Counted from the stretch's first letter, positions 11,936 to 24,380 are shown. The stretch: DNA of 64,000 nucleotides from Schistocephalus solidus (GCA_017591395.1 WEDG01000209.1:1-64000), one strand, 5' to 3'. Translations and numbers: made by a program. Notes: generated by a model from the letters alone, not told the origin.

Positions 11936-12483
11936 GCCTGCACATGTGCGGGCCAATGTTGGTCACTATGAGGACCGTAGGGATAAATGGCTACGGAAAA
12001 GACGTCATACAAACCCTGTGCAACAGCACAAGGAGAAGGAACGAGCATGGACTGATCTCGGATTACTTCAACGAAGAGGACACTGAGTCCCGATTCTCGT
12101 CAAAAAAAGAACCGAACGAGACCTCCATGGGCAGAAACTACAGGAGATTTAGGAAGATAAAGAGATGTGGTGAATTCTGAGTTGACTGACTGACCGGACG
12201 CAGGGAGGGCAGCCATAGAGAGTGGGCGAGCTTAGGATGGTGATCAGTAAAAGTCATATGCATCCAGGTCATTAAACCATGCAGCTATGTACATAAAATT
12301 CAGTAAGGAATACTAATGGCCAAGAAAAATTGCAATGTTGCTTTCCGAAAGAAGTGTCTGAAATTACTTATATACCCGACGCCCCACCCCCAACAGAACA
12401 TGGGACTAGTAATGCTCCCTCTGCAGTTAATACCAGAAGTATTGCGCTAATTTCCAGGAAGGCGGAATATTCGTGTGTTAAAC

Positions 12484-12600
12484 CTAACAATAACCTAACT
12501 CAAAACTTTATCTTAAGCTAACATATAACCCCAAACCCATCCTTGACGTTAACCCTTATTTCCCTGAAATATAACTCAAATCTTCGTTTAGTTCCCGTTC
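12484..12600 (+). repeat. CCTAA-rich tract
   Basis: The plus strand holds AAACCTAACAATAACCTAAC, ATATAACCCCAAACCC and GTTAACCCTTATTTCCC. It is degenerate and has the same strand bias as the other tracts. The duplicate is at 18513-18625. Confidence 0.45.
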
Positions 12601-12610
12601 CCACGTCTTT

Positions 12611-12731
12611 TCGAGGATGGAAAGGGTTGTATGAGTCATCCCTTTCTGTCCCCAGGAGCAGGGTAACGTTTGGTATCTGGGACAACGCCAACAAGGCTGC
12701 ATGACTCATCCACGCTTTCCCACGTCCTCGA
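12611..12731. repeat. Imperfect inverted repeat (foldback), copy 1
   Basis: The left arm 12611-12639 runs from TCGAGGA to ATGAGTCAT. The right arm 12701-12731 is its imperfect reverse complement, from ATGACTCAT to TCCTCGA. The spacer is 61 bp. Each arm carries the heptamer TGAGTCA (the AP-1/TRE core) at its inner end. It lies immediately after a CCTAA-rich tract. Confidence 0.75.
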
Positions 12732-13799
12732 CCCGGTCAGTACAGTCACACTCTGCAGGCTTATAATATCTCCCTACATCCTAGAAATTGGACGTAAATC
12801 GTCTGGTGCCGAGGACGAGCACGACATCTTTCCATCTGATGGTGCAAGTAATTATTACAGATTCTTTACGCTTTTATTTGGCGGAAAGCTAACTACCTTT
12901 GCATACCCGAGCTCAGCTTAGGTTAAACCTCGGTGTTAGAATCAATTGCCTAGACTAGTTTATTTCTGTAGCAGGCACCAGAGTCACCACTGCCGACTTA
13001 AATATCGAGAATCTGCACCATAGGTTATATCTACCAATCTAGTGAGGAACAGCAGTATAAAGGCGAGTAGGTAGGTAAAATCACTATTTAAAATCTTGCA
13101 GCCTAGTCATAAAACACGCATTCTATGCAGGGAACTAAGCTGAAGTTGTGTATTCAATACGTTAAAACAAAAGGGACTGGTAAGAAAAGGGGCGAGAATG
13201 CTAAAGGCCAGGAATCGACAATGATTATGAAATCACGACAATTAATGACTCAGATACGGACCAAAAAGTCATCATCGCATCAACTACAACCCCTCCCCAG
13301 GAATGAGCACGAGGACTGCCAAAGATAGTAGGCCTGTGATGTCCCGGCAACCACGCCCTATAAATACTGCGCACCTTGTGCCCCAGTAACTCTTTTCTGA
13401 AACCGTCTCTGATTCTGGGTTCGAGAGACAATCCGAAACGTCAGGCCAATAAGCATCATGTTCCAGTGATCGCCTCTTCTTATTCTTCTAAAATGCTTCC
13501 CAGAACTCGCCTGTTCGCTCCTAGTAGAGTTTGCTATTTTTTATTCCTTGACTTTACGAGTCAGCTGCCCATTCGGTGACAATATTTGTTCGTCAGGTCC
13601 TCTTCTTCTTTTGAAAGGCAGGTTAGTCTGGTACCCTGGCACAGTTCTATGACAAGTTCAAAAACACACATTTCGATGTAACTTACGGTATTAACTCTGC
13701 TAGGCGTTTCAATGGCACACTATACCGTCTTCCGTGATGTCTTGTTTAAGATGACTGCCACGGATGTCAATTATTGGCAGAAAGACATTTCCGCCCAAG

Positions 13800-14305
13800 A
13801 AAAGGAGGACTAAAATGGCCATTCCTGGCTTATTATCCGTCATCAGCGAGCCATACCCAACCCAAGGTGTTGCAGCACCTGAGGCTCGAACCCGCGACCT
13901 GGTAGTTAAAGTCCGATGCCCTACACATATTTAACCACGTGCTCGTTATCCTGTCGGTGGTAGTGTAGTGCTCACCAATCGCGATAATGAACACTCGTCT
14001 CGTTGTGCCCTATGGCTCAATCTCGAGCCCCGCTAACAACCGCTCACCGGCTAGTATATTACTTCTCCCCAATAGGTTTCGGATCGGCGCTTCAGGTAGT
14101 GCAAGATCTTATGTTTGGTGTGATTGGCTGATCAGGGCTAACAGGCCAAAAATCGTCATTTCCCGTCTCCCCTAATTTTTTCAGTTAAGTTTTTCTACCT
14201 ATAATAAACCAGTCGTTGAGCGGCTGCTGGCGGGTCTCAAGATTGAGCACCACGGCATAAAGGAACGAGTGCGTTCCGTAACGCAATTGGTGAGCGTCAC
14301 ATCAT
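13800..14305. repeat. Composite SINE cluster, copy 1
   Basis: It has three parts. A minus-strand SINE at about 13800-14060 has a GGTCGCGGGTTCGAGCCTC B box and the GATGACGGATAATAAGCCAG tail. A plus-strand 3' tail at about 14095-14185 reads GATTGGCTGATCAGGGCTAA, then CAGGCCAAAAATCGTCATTT. A plus-strand 5' module at 14205-14305 runs from GGCTGCTGGCGGGTCTCAAG to GGTGAGCGTCACATCAT. The same minus, plus, 5'-plus order is found at 26905-27701. The B box and tail support a tRNA-derived SINE. Confidence 0.7.
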
Positions 14306-16091
14306 TAAAAGACATCCACCTTTTGTTCCATTCGTTGTACCCAGTCTCAACTCTCAAACAGTGCCAGCTTTGTCTCATTCAATGAGACACCAAAGCAAGG
14401 AGATGGTTTTTAAAGATGGGGTCCCATAGGGTTCAGTGTTCTCGCTGCTGCAACTTCTGGTGATTTTTAGAGTACCACATCGGCCGCGCTATTCGACGAC
14501 GATGTGATGGGCTGAGCACAATTTGAATCCCTGAAGGACGCGTTGACAAAGAAGCAGGCCTTCTGGTGAACACCAGAAACATTTTTACATACGAAACTGC
14601 ATGACTTGGTACACTATACAACTGCCGAGACAGTCTGTTTGCTACGTCCACCTGCCCGACTAGCCATTGAAATGCCAAAAACAAAGGTGATTTCCTGAAA
14701 AACAGTAGCAAATCGGATATTTCAGATGGTGCTATCTACCAAACTTACGACAGCCCTAAAAAGATACCTATGGAGTCTGCTCTCCAGAAGACTAGATGAA
14801 CTGTGGGCTCTTATGTTGCCAATAAATGGAATCTCAAAGGCCAATTGCGCCAGAAGCACATCCTTCTCGCGATGCATGGCTTCTGTCTGTCTGAGTTTAC
14901 CGGGTAGCTGTAGGCTTCAATCAAGTCACCCTATTCCTGTAACCTGAAAGTCAGAATCATAACCTGGTCGAATTTTGATATTAGTTGCTAGGGTTTCCTC
15001 TGTCATTCCACATTAGTAAGGCTAAGGTTGTTGACAAACATAAAGTGGATGACAACCGAATTCTAAGCGGTCGGTTCGAATAAAATGGGACGGTTTGCAT
15101 TTTTCTTAGACTTATTGCCATTTACTCACACAAACTATGTTTCTCACTCATTTTATTAAAAAAACATGGGTATCTTTGGCGTTACTTGACTCTTTTTCAT
15201 ATCTAAAAAATTCCTTTGCTAATGAATACCGTATTTTACGTGTAGTTGCGCACTTCTTTTTTAGCGAAATAAAACTAAATGAAAAAGGCTTATCAAAACA
15301 ACCTTTGCCAACGTGACACATGGTTTTCAGATCATCTAAATCGGATTGGACAGAGGTTGAATAATCAAGTTATTTTTAAGAAAGCAAAGACCGTTTCTTC
15401 TTCAAATAAATTATGACTTTTAAATATTTAAAAGTTTTTGGCCCTTAAGCACAGTGCTAAGACCAGTGGGCAATGTCTTATTTATTGCAGCCTACCACCC
15501 CAGCCTATACAATCATTTCGTAGGTAGCTGTGAAAGGCCCTCCTCAAAATAATGGTCTTTTCTAAGCAATGTAATATTGCTTTGAGCATTTCTTTTGTGT
15601 TTTCGTATAACTAGGGGTTGTCTTTTTCCGGTTGAATGTCTAGGGTCTATCGTTAAGCCGGCTTCCGAGCTATAAGGCATTCTTCTTGAATTTACACATA
15701 TTTTCTGAGCTTTATAACCTACCGTAAGTGCTGGATTCCGGCATTAATAGCTATCGCCACGGATTCATCGGCCTGGGGTTTTGGGTGTGACCGGCTGATG
15801 ACGGCAAGTGTTCCAGAAATTACCAGTTCAGTATCTCCGTCGTCTCCATCGGTAGGACTCCCCGATTAGTGGTTATCACGCCAGCGTAACCGGCCTTCGC
15901 CTCTGCTTCCCGGTATGCACTGCGAAGCAGACTCCTAACGGCAGTATTATCATCCCACAGAAAGTGGGTTTTCATCATGTTAGTATGGGTTTGTGACCTT
16001 TTATGATAATAAAAATTAAAATATTATAATTTGCACAACTAGGTAACGTGCATTAAGTTTCAATATTTTTTTGCCAAAAATATTAAAAGTG
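14306..16091. other. Unassigned interior of 6-kb unit
   Basis: Holds two overlapping open frames on opposite strands (14433-14711 minus, 14726-14947 plus) that persist in copy 2 but match no family I recognise. From 15000 on the sequence is A/T-rich with no coding signal. A weak SINE-tail-like stretch (GACCGGCTGATGACGGC) is at about 15780-15840. The copy 2 counterpart is 20342-22140. Confidence 0.5.
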
Positions 16092-16480
16092 AGGATGACT
16101 TGTATGGCCGCCTAAACAGGGCACGGGATCAGAAACACACCGCTAACTTAAAAAGAATGTCTTGCGATAAATTGCAGTAAGGATAAATATTCCCGGATCT
16201 TAACCCTAAGATAAAACAGAACTGTAACCATACTCTTAACCCAAGCCAGCCCTAGACCTAAACCCTACACTTAACACGAAACCAAACCTTCAGCCTTAAC
16301 ATAAGCATGATCCTAAGCCCAAATCTAGCCTTGTCCCTAACCTTAAAACCAACTTTTAACTCAAACCTAACACTCACCCTAATCCTTAACTTAATTTCTC
16401 CGGAATTTGGTCCAAAGCCGCATGTATTGTGGGTGGTTCCTGTCTCCGTCTCCTGTTTAGGCGGCCACACAAGTCATCCT
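16092..16480. mobile_element. TIR element with telomere-like interior, copy 1
   Basis: Inverted arms of about 34 bases (16092-16125 and 16447-16480) share AGGATGACTTGT, GGCCGCCTAAACAGG and a trailing ACGG, with one mismatch in the first 28 bases. The interior from 16199 to 16395 is a degenerate CCTAA-rich tract (TTAACCCTAAG, AAACCCTACAC, CCTAACCTTAAAACC). There is no coding capacity. It fits a non-autonomous terminal-inverted-repeat or foldback element. A target-site duplication is not evident. Confidence 0.65.
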
Positions 16481-17454
16481 TGCCGAAACTACATTTACAG
16501 AGTGCGACTCTTCCGTTTTTAATTTTACCAAAATTGAACTATCACGGTTAAATGTGAGTTGTACAGTCCTGTCAATCTACCCAGAAGAATTGGTAAATAA
16601 AATCTATTTACCGCAGGCACATTCGGTAAGCGATAAATTAATTGCGATAATTTATTTCTCTGAAATGTCGGCCTCTCACTCGAACCCACCATTAGCACCA
16701 GAGTGTTACGGACTATGAGCACACAAAAGGTAGACTGCGTACAATATGTAGTTCCCGATAATTGTGCTCGCTGCGATGCCTGCTTGGTTGCCCACCGCCA
16801 AACGCGATCTCAGGAAGAAACCTCTACCGTTGAGTTGCTCAATGGTACTTGTAAAATTTCGAGCGGAACTGGGCCGCGATGCGAACTGCTTCATTTGCAT
16901 CCGCTATCGGTTCACCCGCCACTTAAAATGTTCCATAGTACCCAACTGCAGCTGAAGGTGGTTGTGTCGAGCATGAGCCGAACGAAATCAGATATTTAAT
17001 GAGTGAAAATACTTGTCCGTGTCCAAGCTGATCGAAAATTTTGCCATAAAGCCTGACCTCTGACTACTCCGGTAGAAAACCAATAATGTCTTGAGGGAGT
17101 TGTGCGTCTTTTTTAAGCAGACAAAGATGCAGTGACCCGTATCCAGGAAATGAGTTACAGAGGTAGATTGAAGCGTAGTGTCTGTTATTGGGAGAGTTCA
17201 AAAATCCATAAACTGAATGTTCCACTGCGACAAATTGTTTTACTATAATTTGGCAAATTGGATGTACTCGAAACTTACCCTCCTCTAAAATAATTCGACT
17301 GCCTCAGTCCATTCAGCCTCCAATTCCTGGTAGGGCTCTAAGGTCGGAGGATTCAATCGGATGAAAGCATGTTCGTTTTTTCGAGGTTACGACCCTATTC
17401 ATATCCATCCCATCGATTTCAACACAAGATGTACTCCGCGGGAAACTTGAGGAG

Positions 17455-17725
17455 TTATACGGCGAAACACGAGTTTTACTTCGCAGCCACGAAGATAACC
17501 GCCCATGCCAGAAGCAAGAGAAGCCGGGAATTGATTGAAGCCCTAGGCCTCCAATGAGAATCCAGTCAATTGATTTATCGATCTGGTGCCAGCATACGAG
17601 AGCCCTGCGCAGTCACTGCCGGACTGGCGCTACTGATTTTTTTATTGGACCCTACCCCTATAACTGCTGCTAATTTTTATTCGGTTTTACTCTCTTGCAA
17701 TAGACTCCAGTAAGTTCAAAAAAGC
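17455..17725 (+). pseudogene. Penelope-like element 3' remnant (copy 2)
   Basis: Duplicate of the remnant at 11430-11700. Here one extra C (GAAGCCCTAGG) shifts the frame where copy 1 has an in-frame TAG, so the open frame runs a little further (17369-17557). It is non-functional. Confidence 0.75.
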
Positions 17726-17965
17726 TACAGTTCGACCGTCATCATCCGACGATGTCCACCGTATGCTCCACAGAAGGGTGGTGCAGGGACGGTAACTTGT
17801 GTGCAAAATAGTTTTAGTGAGTTTAGACTTACACTGCATCTACCGCACTCTCTCTTCCCTTATCGGCGTGTGCCCACTGTTAAGATCTTGTCAAGAAGAC
17901 TGGACGTGCGGTTGGGTGCCAATGAATCACCTCCCACGGAGTGGGAGAGCGAGGTGCGGCATGAG
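17724..17965 (-). repeat. Degenerate copy of the G/C-rich repeat (duplicate)
   Basis: Copy 2 counterpart of 11697-11935 within the 6-kb duplication. Confidence 0.8.
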
Positions 17966-18640
17966 CCTGCACATGTGCGGGCCAATGTTGGTCACCATGA
18001 GGACCGTAGGGATAAATGGCTACGGAAAAGACGTCATACAAACCCTGTGCAACAGCACCAGGAGAAGGAACGAACATGGACTGATCTCGGATTACTTCAA
18101 CGAAGAGGACACTGAGTCCCGATTCTCGTCAAAAAAAGAACCGAACGAGACCTCCATGGGCAGAAACTACAGGAGATTTAGGAAGATAAAGAGATGTGGT
18201 GAATTCTGAGTTGACTGACTGACCGGACGCAGTGAGGGCAGCCATAGAGGGTGAGCGAGCTTAGGATGGTGATCAGTAAAAGTAATATGCATCCAGGTCA
18301 TTAAACCATGCAGCTATGTACATAAAATTCAGTAAGGAATACTAATTGCCAAGAAAAATTGCAATGCTGCTTTCCGAAAGAAGGGTCTGAAATTACTTAT
18401 ATACCCGACGCCCCACCCCCAACAGAACATGGGACTAGTAATGCTCCCTCTGCAGTTAACACCAGATGTATTGCGCTAATTTCCAGGAAGGCGGAATATT
18501 CGTGTGTTAAACCTAACAATAACCTAACTCAAAACTTTATCTTAAGCTAACATATAACCCCAAACCCATCCTTGACGTTAACCCTTATTTCCCTGAAATA
18601 TAACTCAAATCTTCGTGAAGTTCCCGTTCCCACGTTTTTT

Positions 18641-18761
18641 TCGAGGATGGAAAGGGTTGTATGAGTCATCCCTTTCTGTCCCCAGGAGCAGGGTAACGTT
18701 TGGTATCTGGGACAACGCCAACAAGGCTGCATGACTCATCCACGCTTTCCCACGTCCTCGA
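18641..18761. repeat. Imperfect inverted repeat (foldback), copy 2
   Basis: Same structure as 12611-12731 in the second 6-kb copy, with arms at 18641-18669 and 18731-18761. Confidence 0.75.
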
Positions 18762-19839
18762 CCCGGTCAGTACAGTCACACTCTGCAGGCTTATAATATC
18801 TCCCTACATCCTAGAAATTGGACGTAAATCGTCTGGTGCCGAGGACGAGCACGACATCTTTCCATCTGATGGTGCAAGTAATTATTACAGATTCTTTTAC
18901 GCTTTTATTTGGCGGAAAGCTAACTACCTTTGCATACCCGAGCTCAGCTTAGGTTAAACCTCGGTGTTAGAATCAATTGCCTAGACTAGTTTATTTCTGT
19001 AGCAGGCACCAGAGTCACCACTGCCGACTTAAATATCGAGAATCTGCACCATAGGTTATATCTACCAATCTAGTGAGGAACAGCAGTATAAAGGCGAGTA
19101 GGTAGGTAAAAATCACTATTTAAAAATCTTGCAGCCTAGTCATAAAAACACGCATTCTATGCAGGGAACTAAGCTGAAGTTGTGTATTCAATACGTTCAA
19201 ACAAAAGGGACTGGTAAGAAAAGGGGCGAGAATGCTAAAGGCCAGGAATCGACAACGATTATGAAATCACGACAATTAATGACTCAGATACGGACCAAAA
19301 GTCATCATCGCATCAACTACGACCCCCGCCCCCCAGGAATGAGCACGAGGACTGCCAACGATAGCAGGCCTGTGATGGCCCGGCAACCACGCCCTATAAA
19401 TACTGCGCACCTTGTGCCCCAGTAACTCTTTTCTGCAACCGTCTCTGATTCTGGGTTCGAGAGACAATTCGAAACGTCAGGCCAATAAGCATCATGTTCC
19501 AGTGATCGCCTCTTCTTATTCTTCTAAAATGCTTCCCAGAACTCGCCTGTTCGCTCCCAGTAGAGTTTGCTACTTTTTATTCCTTGACTTTACGAGTCAG
19601 CTGCCCATTCGGTGACAATATTCGTTCGTCAGGTCCTCTTCTTCTTTTGAAAGGCAGGTTAGTCTGGTACCTTGGCACAGTTCTATGACAAGTTCAAAAA
19701 CACGCATTTCGATGTAACTTACGGTATTAACTCTGCTAGGCGTTTCAATGGCACACTATACCGTCTTCCGAGATGTCTTGTTTAAGATGACTGCCACGGA
19801 TGTCAATTATTGGCAGAAAGACATTTCCGCCCAAGAAAA

Positions 19840-20341
19840 GGAGGACTAAAATGGCCATTCCTGGCTTATTATCCGTCATTAGCGAGCCATACCCAACCCA
19901 AGGTGTTGCAGCACCTGAGGCTCGAACCCGCGACCTGTTAGTTAAAGTCCGATGCCCTACACATATTTAAACGTGCTCGTTATCCTGTCGGTGGTAGTGT
20001 AGTGCTCACCAATCGCGATAATCAACACTCGTCTCGTTGTGCCCTGTGGCTCAATCTCGAGCCCCGCTAACAACCGCTCACCGGCTAGTATATTACTTCT
20101 CCCCAATAGGTTTCGGATCGGCGCTTCAGGTAGTGCAAGATCTTATGTTTGGTGTGATTGGCTGATCAGGGCTAATAGGCCAAAAATCGTCATTTCCCGT
20201 CCCCCCTATTTTTTTTTCAGTTAAGTTTTTCTGCCTATAATAAACCAGTCGTTCAGCGGCTGCTGGCGGGTCTCAAGATTGAGCACCACGGCATAAAGGA
20301 ACGAGTGCGTTCCGTAACGCAATTGGTGAGCATCAAATCAT
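19840..20341. repeat. Composite SINE cluster, copy 2
   Basis: Counterpart of 13800-14305 in the second 6-kb copy, with the same three-part order and a few substitutions. Confidence 0.7.
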
Positions 20342-22140
20342 TAAAAGACATCCACCTTTTGTTCCATTCGTTGTACCCAGTCTCAACTCTCAAACAGTGC
20401 CAGCTTTGTCTCATTCAATGAGACGCCAAAGCAAGGAGATGGTTTTTAAAGATGGGGTCCCATAGGGTTCAGTGTTCTCATTGCTGCAACTTCTGGTGAT
20501 TTTTGAGAGTACCACATCGGCCGCGCTATTCGACGACGACGTGATGGGCTGGGCACAATGTGAATCCCTGAAGGACGCGTTGACAAAGAAGCAGGCCTTC
20601 TGGTGAACACCAGAAACTTTTCCTTACGAAACTGCATGACTTGGTACACTATACAACTGCCGAGACAGTCTGTTTGCTACGTCCACCTGCCCGACTAGCC
20701 ATTGAAATGCCAAAAAACACAGGTGATTTCCTGAAAAAAACAGTAGCAAATCGGATATTTCAGATGATGCTATCTACCAAACTTACGACAGCCCTAAAAA
20801 GATACCTATGGAGTCTGGTCTCCAGAAGACTAGGTGAACTGTGGGCTCTTATGTTGCCAATAAATGGAATCTCAAAGGCCAATTGCGCCAGAAGCACATC
20901 CTTCTCGCGATGCATGGCTTCTGTCTGTCTGAGTTTACCGGGTAGCTGTAGGCTTCAATCAAGTCACCCTATTCCTGTAACCTGAAAGTCAGAATCATAA
21001 CCTGGTCGAATTTTGATATTGGTTGCTAGGGCTTCCTCTGCCATTCAACATTAGTAAGGTTAAGGTTGTTGACAAACATAAAGTGGGTGACAAAGCTAAT
21101 GGAACGTGAGAACCGAATTCTAAGCGGTCGGTTCGAATAAAATGGGACGGTTTGCATTTTTCTTAGACTTATTGCCATTTACTCACACAAACTATGTTTC
21201 TCACTCATTTTATTAAAAAAACATGGGTATCTTTGGCGTAACTTGACTCTTTTTCATATCCAAAAAATTCCTTTGCTAATGAATACCGTATTTTACGTGT
21301 AGTTGCGCACTTCTTTTGTAGCGAAATAAAACTAAATGAAAAAGGCTTATCAAAACAACCTTTGCCAACGTGACACGGTTTTCAGACCATCTAAATCGGA
21401 TTGGACAGAGGTTGAATAATCAAGTTATTTTTAAGAAAGCAAAGACCGTTTCTTCTTCAAATAAATTATGACTTTTAAATATTTAAAAGTTTTTGGCCCT
21501 TAAGCACAGTGCTAAGACCAGTGGGCAATGTCTTATTTATTGCAGCCTACCACCCCAGCCTATACAATCATTTCGTAGGTAGCTGCGAAAGGCCCTCCTC
21601 AAAATAATGGTCTTTTCTAAGCAATGTAATATTGCTTTGAGCATTTCTTTTGTGTTTTCGTATAACTAGGGGTTGTCTTTTCCGGTTGAATGTCTAGGTC
21701 TATCGTTAAGCCGGCTTCCGAGCTATAAGGCATTCTTCTTGAATTTACACATATTTTCTGAGCTTTATAACCTACCGTAAGTGCTGGATTCCGGCATTAA
21801 TAGCTATCGCCACGGATTCATCGGCCTGGGGTTTGGGTGTGACCGGCTGATGACGGCAAGTGTTCCAGAAATTACCAGTTCAGTATCTCCGTCGTCTCCA
21901 TCGGTAGGACTCCCCGATTAGTGGTTATCACGCCAGCGTAACCGGCGTTCGCCTCTGCTTCCCGGTATGAACTGCGAAGCAGACTCCTAACGGCAGTATT
22001 ATCATCCCACAGAAAGTGGGTTTTCATCATGTTAGTATGGGTTTGTGACCTTTTATGATAATAAAAATTAAAATATTATAACTTGCACAACTAGGTAACG
22101 TGCATTAAGTTTCAATATTTTTTTGCCAAAATATTAAAGT

Positions 22141-22531
22141 GAGGATGACTTGTATGGCCGCCTAAACAGGGCACGGGATCAAAAACACACCGCTAACTTA
22201 AAAAAGAATGTCTTGCGATAAATTGCAGTAAGGATAAATATTCCCGGATCTTAACCCTAAGATAAAACAGAACTGTAACCATACTCTTAACCCAAGCCAG
22301 CCCTAGACCTAAACCCTACACTTAACACGAAACCAAACCTTCAGCCTTAACATAATCATGATCCTAAGCCCAACTCTAGCCTTGTCCCTAACCTTAAAAC
22401 CAACTTTTAACTCAAACCTAACACTCACCCTAATCCTTAACTTAATTTCTCCGGAATTTGGTCCAAAGCCGCATGTATTGTGGGTTGTTCCTGTCTCCGT
22501 CTCCTGTTTAGGCGGCCACACAAGTCATCCT
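22141..22531. mobile_element. TIR element with telomere-like interior, copy 2
   Basis: Copy 2 counterpart of 16092-16480, with the same inverted arms and CCTAA-rich interior (22248-22447). Confidence 0.65.
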
Positions 22532-22696
22532 TGCCAAAACTACATTTACAGAGTGCGACTCTTCCGTTTTTAATTTTACCAAAATTGAACTATCACGGTT
22601 AAATGTGAGTTGTACAGTCCTGTCAATCTACCCAGAAGAATTGGTAAATAAAATCTATTTACCGCAGGCATATTCGGTAAGCGATAAATTAATTGC

Positions 22697-24299
22697 TCAT
22701 GTAAATGACAATTTTTAGTGAATACTTCATAATAACTACCTTCAGGGCCCCGTTTCTTGTCCACCCTTTACGCGTTACGTTTTAGTGCTGCAAGCATCCC
22801 TCTTCCATGCAAGTCAGACTGGATCTTGGCTCAGGGTGCCCTAGGTTTAGGCCGACTCCAGCAGCGGTTCGAGAATTTCGAGCTTCCTCCGCTATAAACC
22901 GTTTTTTTGTTTTTTTTCTCACACGTTAAGCACCCGCTCACATACACCTGGGTGATGTGTCCGGTGTGGTCCTGAAAATGCACACGTCCCAGTGCCCGGC
23001 TGACGGCATCCAGGGTCGTAAGGCGTTTCACAGACTGACTCGTTAGTCACTTTCACCCACCCGTACGCTTGCGCACCAGCGGCATAATATGGGCAGTCTG
23101 GTTTGCTATTAGAGCTTGGCTTCGCACCTAGAGCGATCGATCAGACTCTCAAAAGCGAGCTGTTAGTATGTGGCGGTCGATGGATGACAGTAAGAGGGCC
23201 GGGCTTGTGCTCGCACGCCTACATGGTGCCCTGAATGAAGGATTAGTCCTCCGAGCAGGCCAGATCGATTAACGCATCCCTGCATGCCTTTGGTCAGTTT
23301 CGATCCCAGCCTACCGGCTGGGAGCCAGTAGCGCAAGTAGTAGGGTTTTAAGCTCATTGGCAAACTGGGCCCGGACTCGAATCGTGGGGTCTCCTCTTGA
23401 CTACTGTTCAGGGTCTGTTTTATCTTTTGCTGCTGTACTATTAATCTATAGACCTGAGGAGGAATAGTAGAAAACGTACCTCCATCGGATTTGACTTCTT
23501 CAAACAGCTTATTAATCCAAACGATGTCTTCAGCCAGTTCAGAGAACCAGGTCCCCTTGAAATGGTGATTGGAAAGTTTTTCTCAAGACGAGTTTGCTAA
23601 ATTGTTCGGTGGACAGTTTTAGTTCCATAGGCCAGTGCCTATGCACGTGAAACAATTGAAAACATGAAATTATCATACAAGGAAATGGGAAAAGTATCGC
23701 TTTTCGGTTGTTGGCTCTGAGACCTACGTCCTCACTATCGTGGAAGCATGGCAACTTATTTACTTCTCCGCAGATTTCTCGAGCAGATACTAAACGGACG
23801 TAGTTTGTTTGGCTTCGGAATTCGGTGATTCAGTAATTTCTTTTGTCCCGCTGAAGCAATTGCTGACGAACTAATAAAAGGCAACTTATCAAGTCACCAC
23901 CATCAGTTTGCGGGAAAACGATTAAATGGAGATACTTTAAATTCAACGTTAGAGGTTGTGTTTAGGCTATGAAGGATGCAAGCGGAAGATGTTTTATAAT
24001 GATCGCAAGAACTGTTTTGCAAAGATCCAAGTGTTTACGCCATCACATTTCATACACAGCGATCTAGTACCTGTGCCATGAGCCGACTTAAAGACAACGT
24101 CATCACAGTCCGTGAGTGCGGTATTATTTTGTAAGATTAAGATTGGATGATCTTGTAACCAACTAACTAATAAAACCGAAACATCGGTTGTATATTTACG
24201 GGAAATGTAGTATTCGAATCACCAATTGTTCATGTTTAGTCTCTCCATGGGATGAGTAACACACCAGATTAACCATAGGATGACGAGATGCTTTTAACC
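22697..24299. other. Unassigned intergenic DNA
   Basis: No gene recognised. Open frames reach 71 codons and have no motif. A stretch near 23345-23390 (AAGCTCATTGGC then GACTCGAATCG) looks like collapsed tRNA boxes, but the boxes lie too close together to call. Confidence 0.5.
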
Positions 24300-24380
24300 T
24301 GCAGCTCGGCTGACGAGCTGCCTTCCAATTTCAGAAGAAGGAAAAACTGCTCCTTCCACTGAGTTCGAATCCGACAGTGA
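24300..24380 (+). repeat. tRNA-derived sequence
   Basis: The A-box-like CAGCTCGGCTGACGAGC forms an 8-bp perfect hairpin (GCAGCTCG/CGAGCTGC) in the place of a D arm. GAGTTCGAATCC, a good B box, follows about 45 bases later. The long spacing and missing acceptor pairing point to a tRNA pseudogene or SINE head. Confidence 0.5.

Larger units (their letters stand above)
10627..16651. repeat. 6.0-kb tandem duplication, copy 1
   Basis: Sequence from 10627 (TTATTTCTCTGAAATG) recurs at 16652 with small substitutions and 1- to 20-base indels, keeping the order of all internal features. Copy 1 ends at GCGATAAATTAATTGC (16645), followed by a 6-base filler before copy 2. The 98-codon frame at 10678-10974 and the frame at 11788-12180 are preserved in copy 2, but they match no family I know and run through repeat sequence. 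Confidence 0.93.
16652..22696. repeat. 6.0-kb tandem duplication, copy 2
   Basis: Direct head-to-tail copy of 10627-16645. The offset rises from 6,025 bp at the start to about 6,051 bp at the end through small indels. It ends at the same GCGATAAATTAATTGC, after which the sequence (TCATGTAAATGAC) is unique. The copies differ by scattered single bases, so the duplication is recent but not brand new, and the divergence argues against a simple assembly artefact. Confidence 0.93.

Noticed and set aside
23345..23395. Possible tRNA gene (AAGCTCATTGGC and GACTCGAATCG)
   Set aside because: The two boxes are only about 20 bases apart and no cloverleaf forms.
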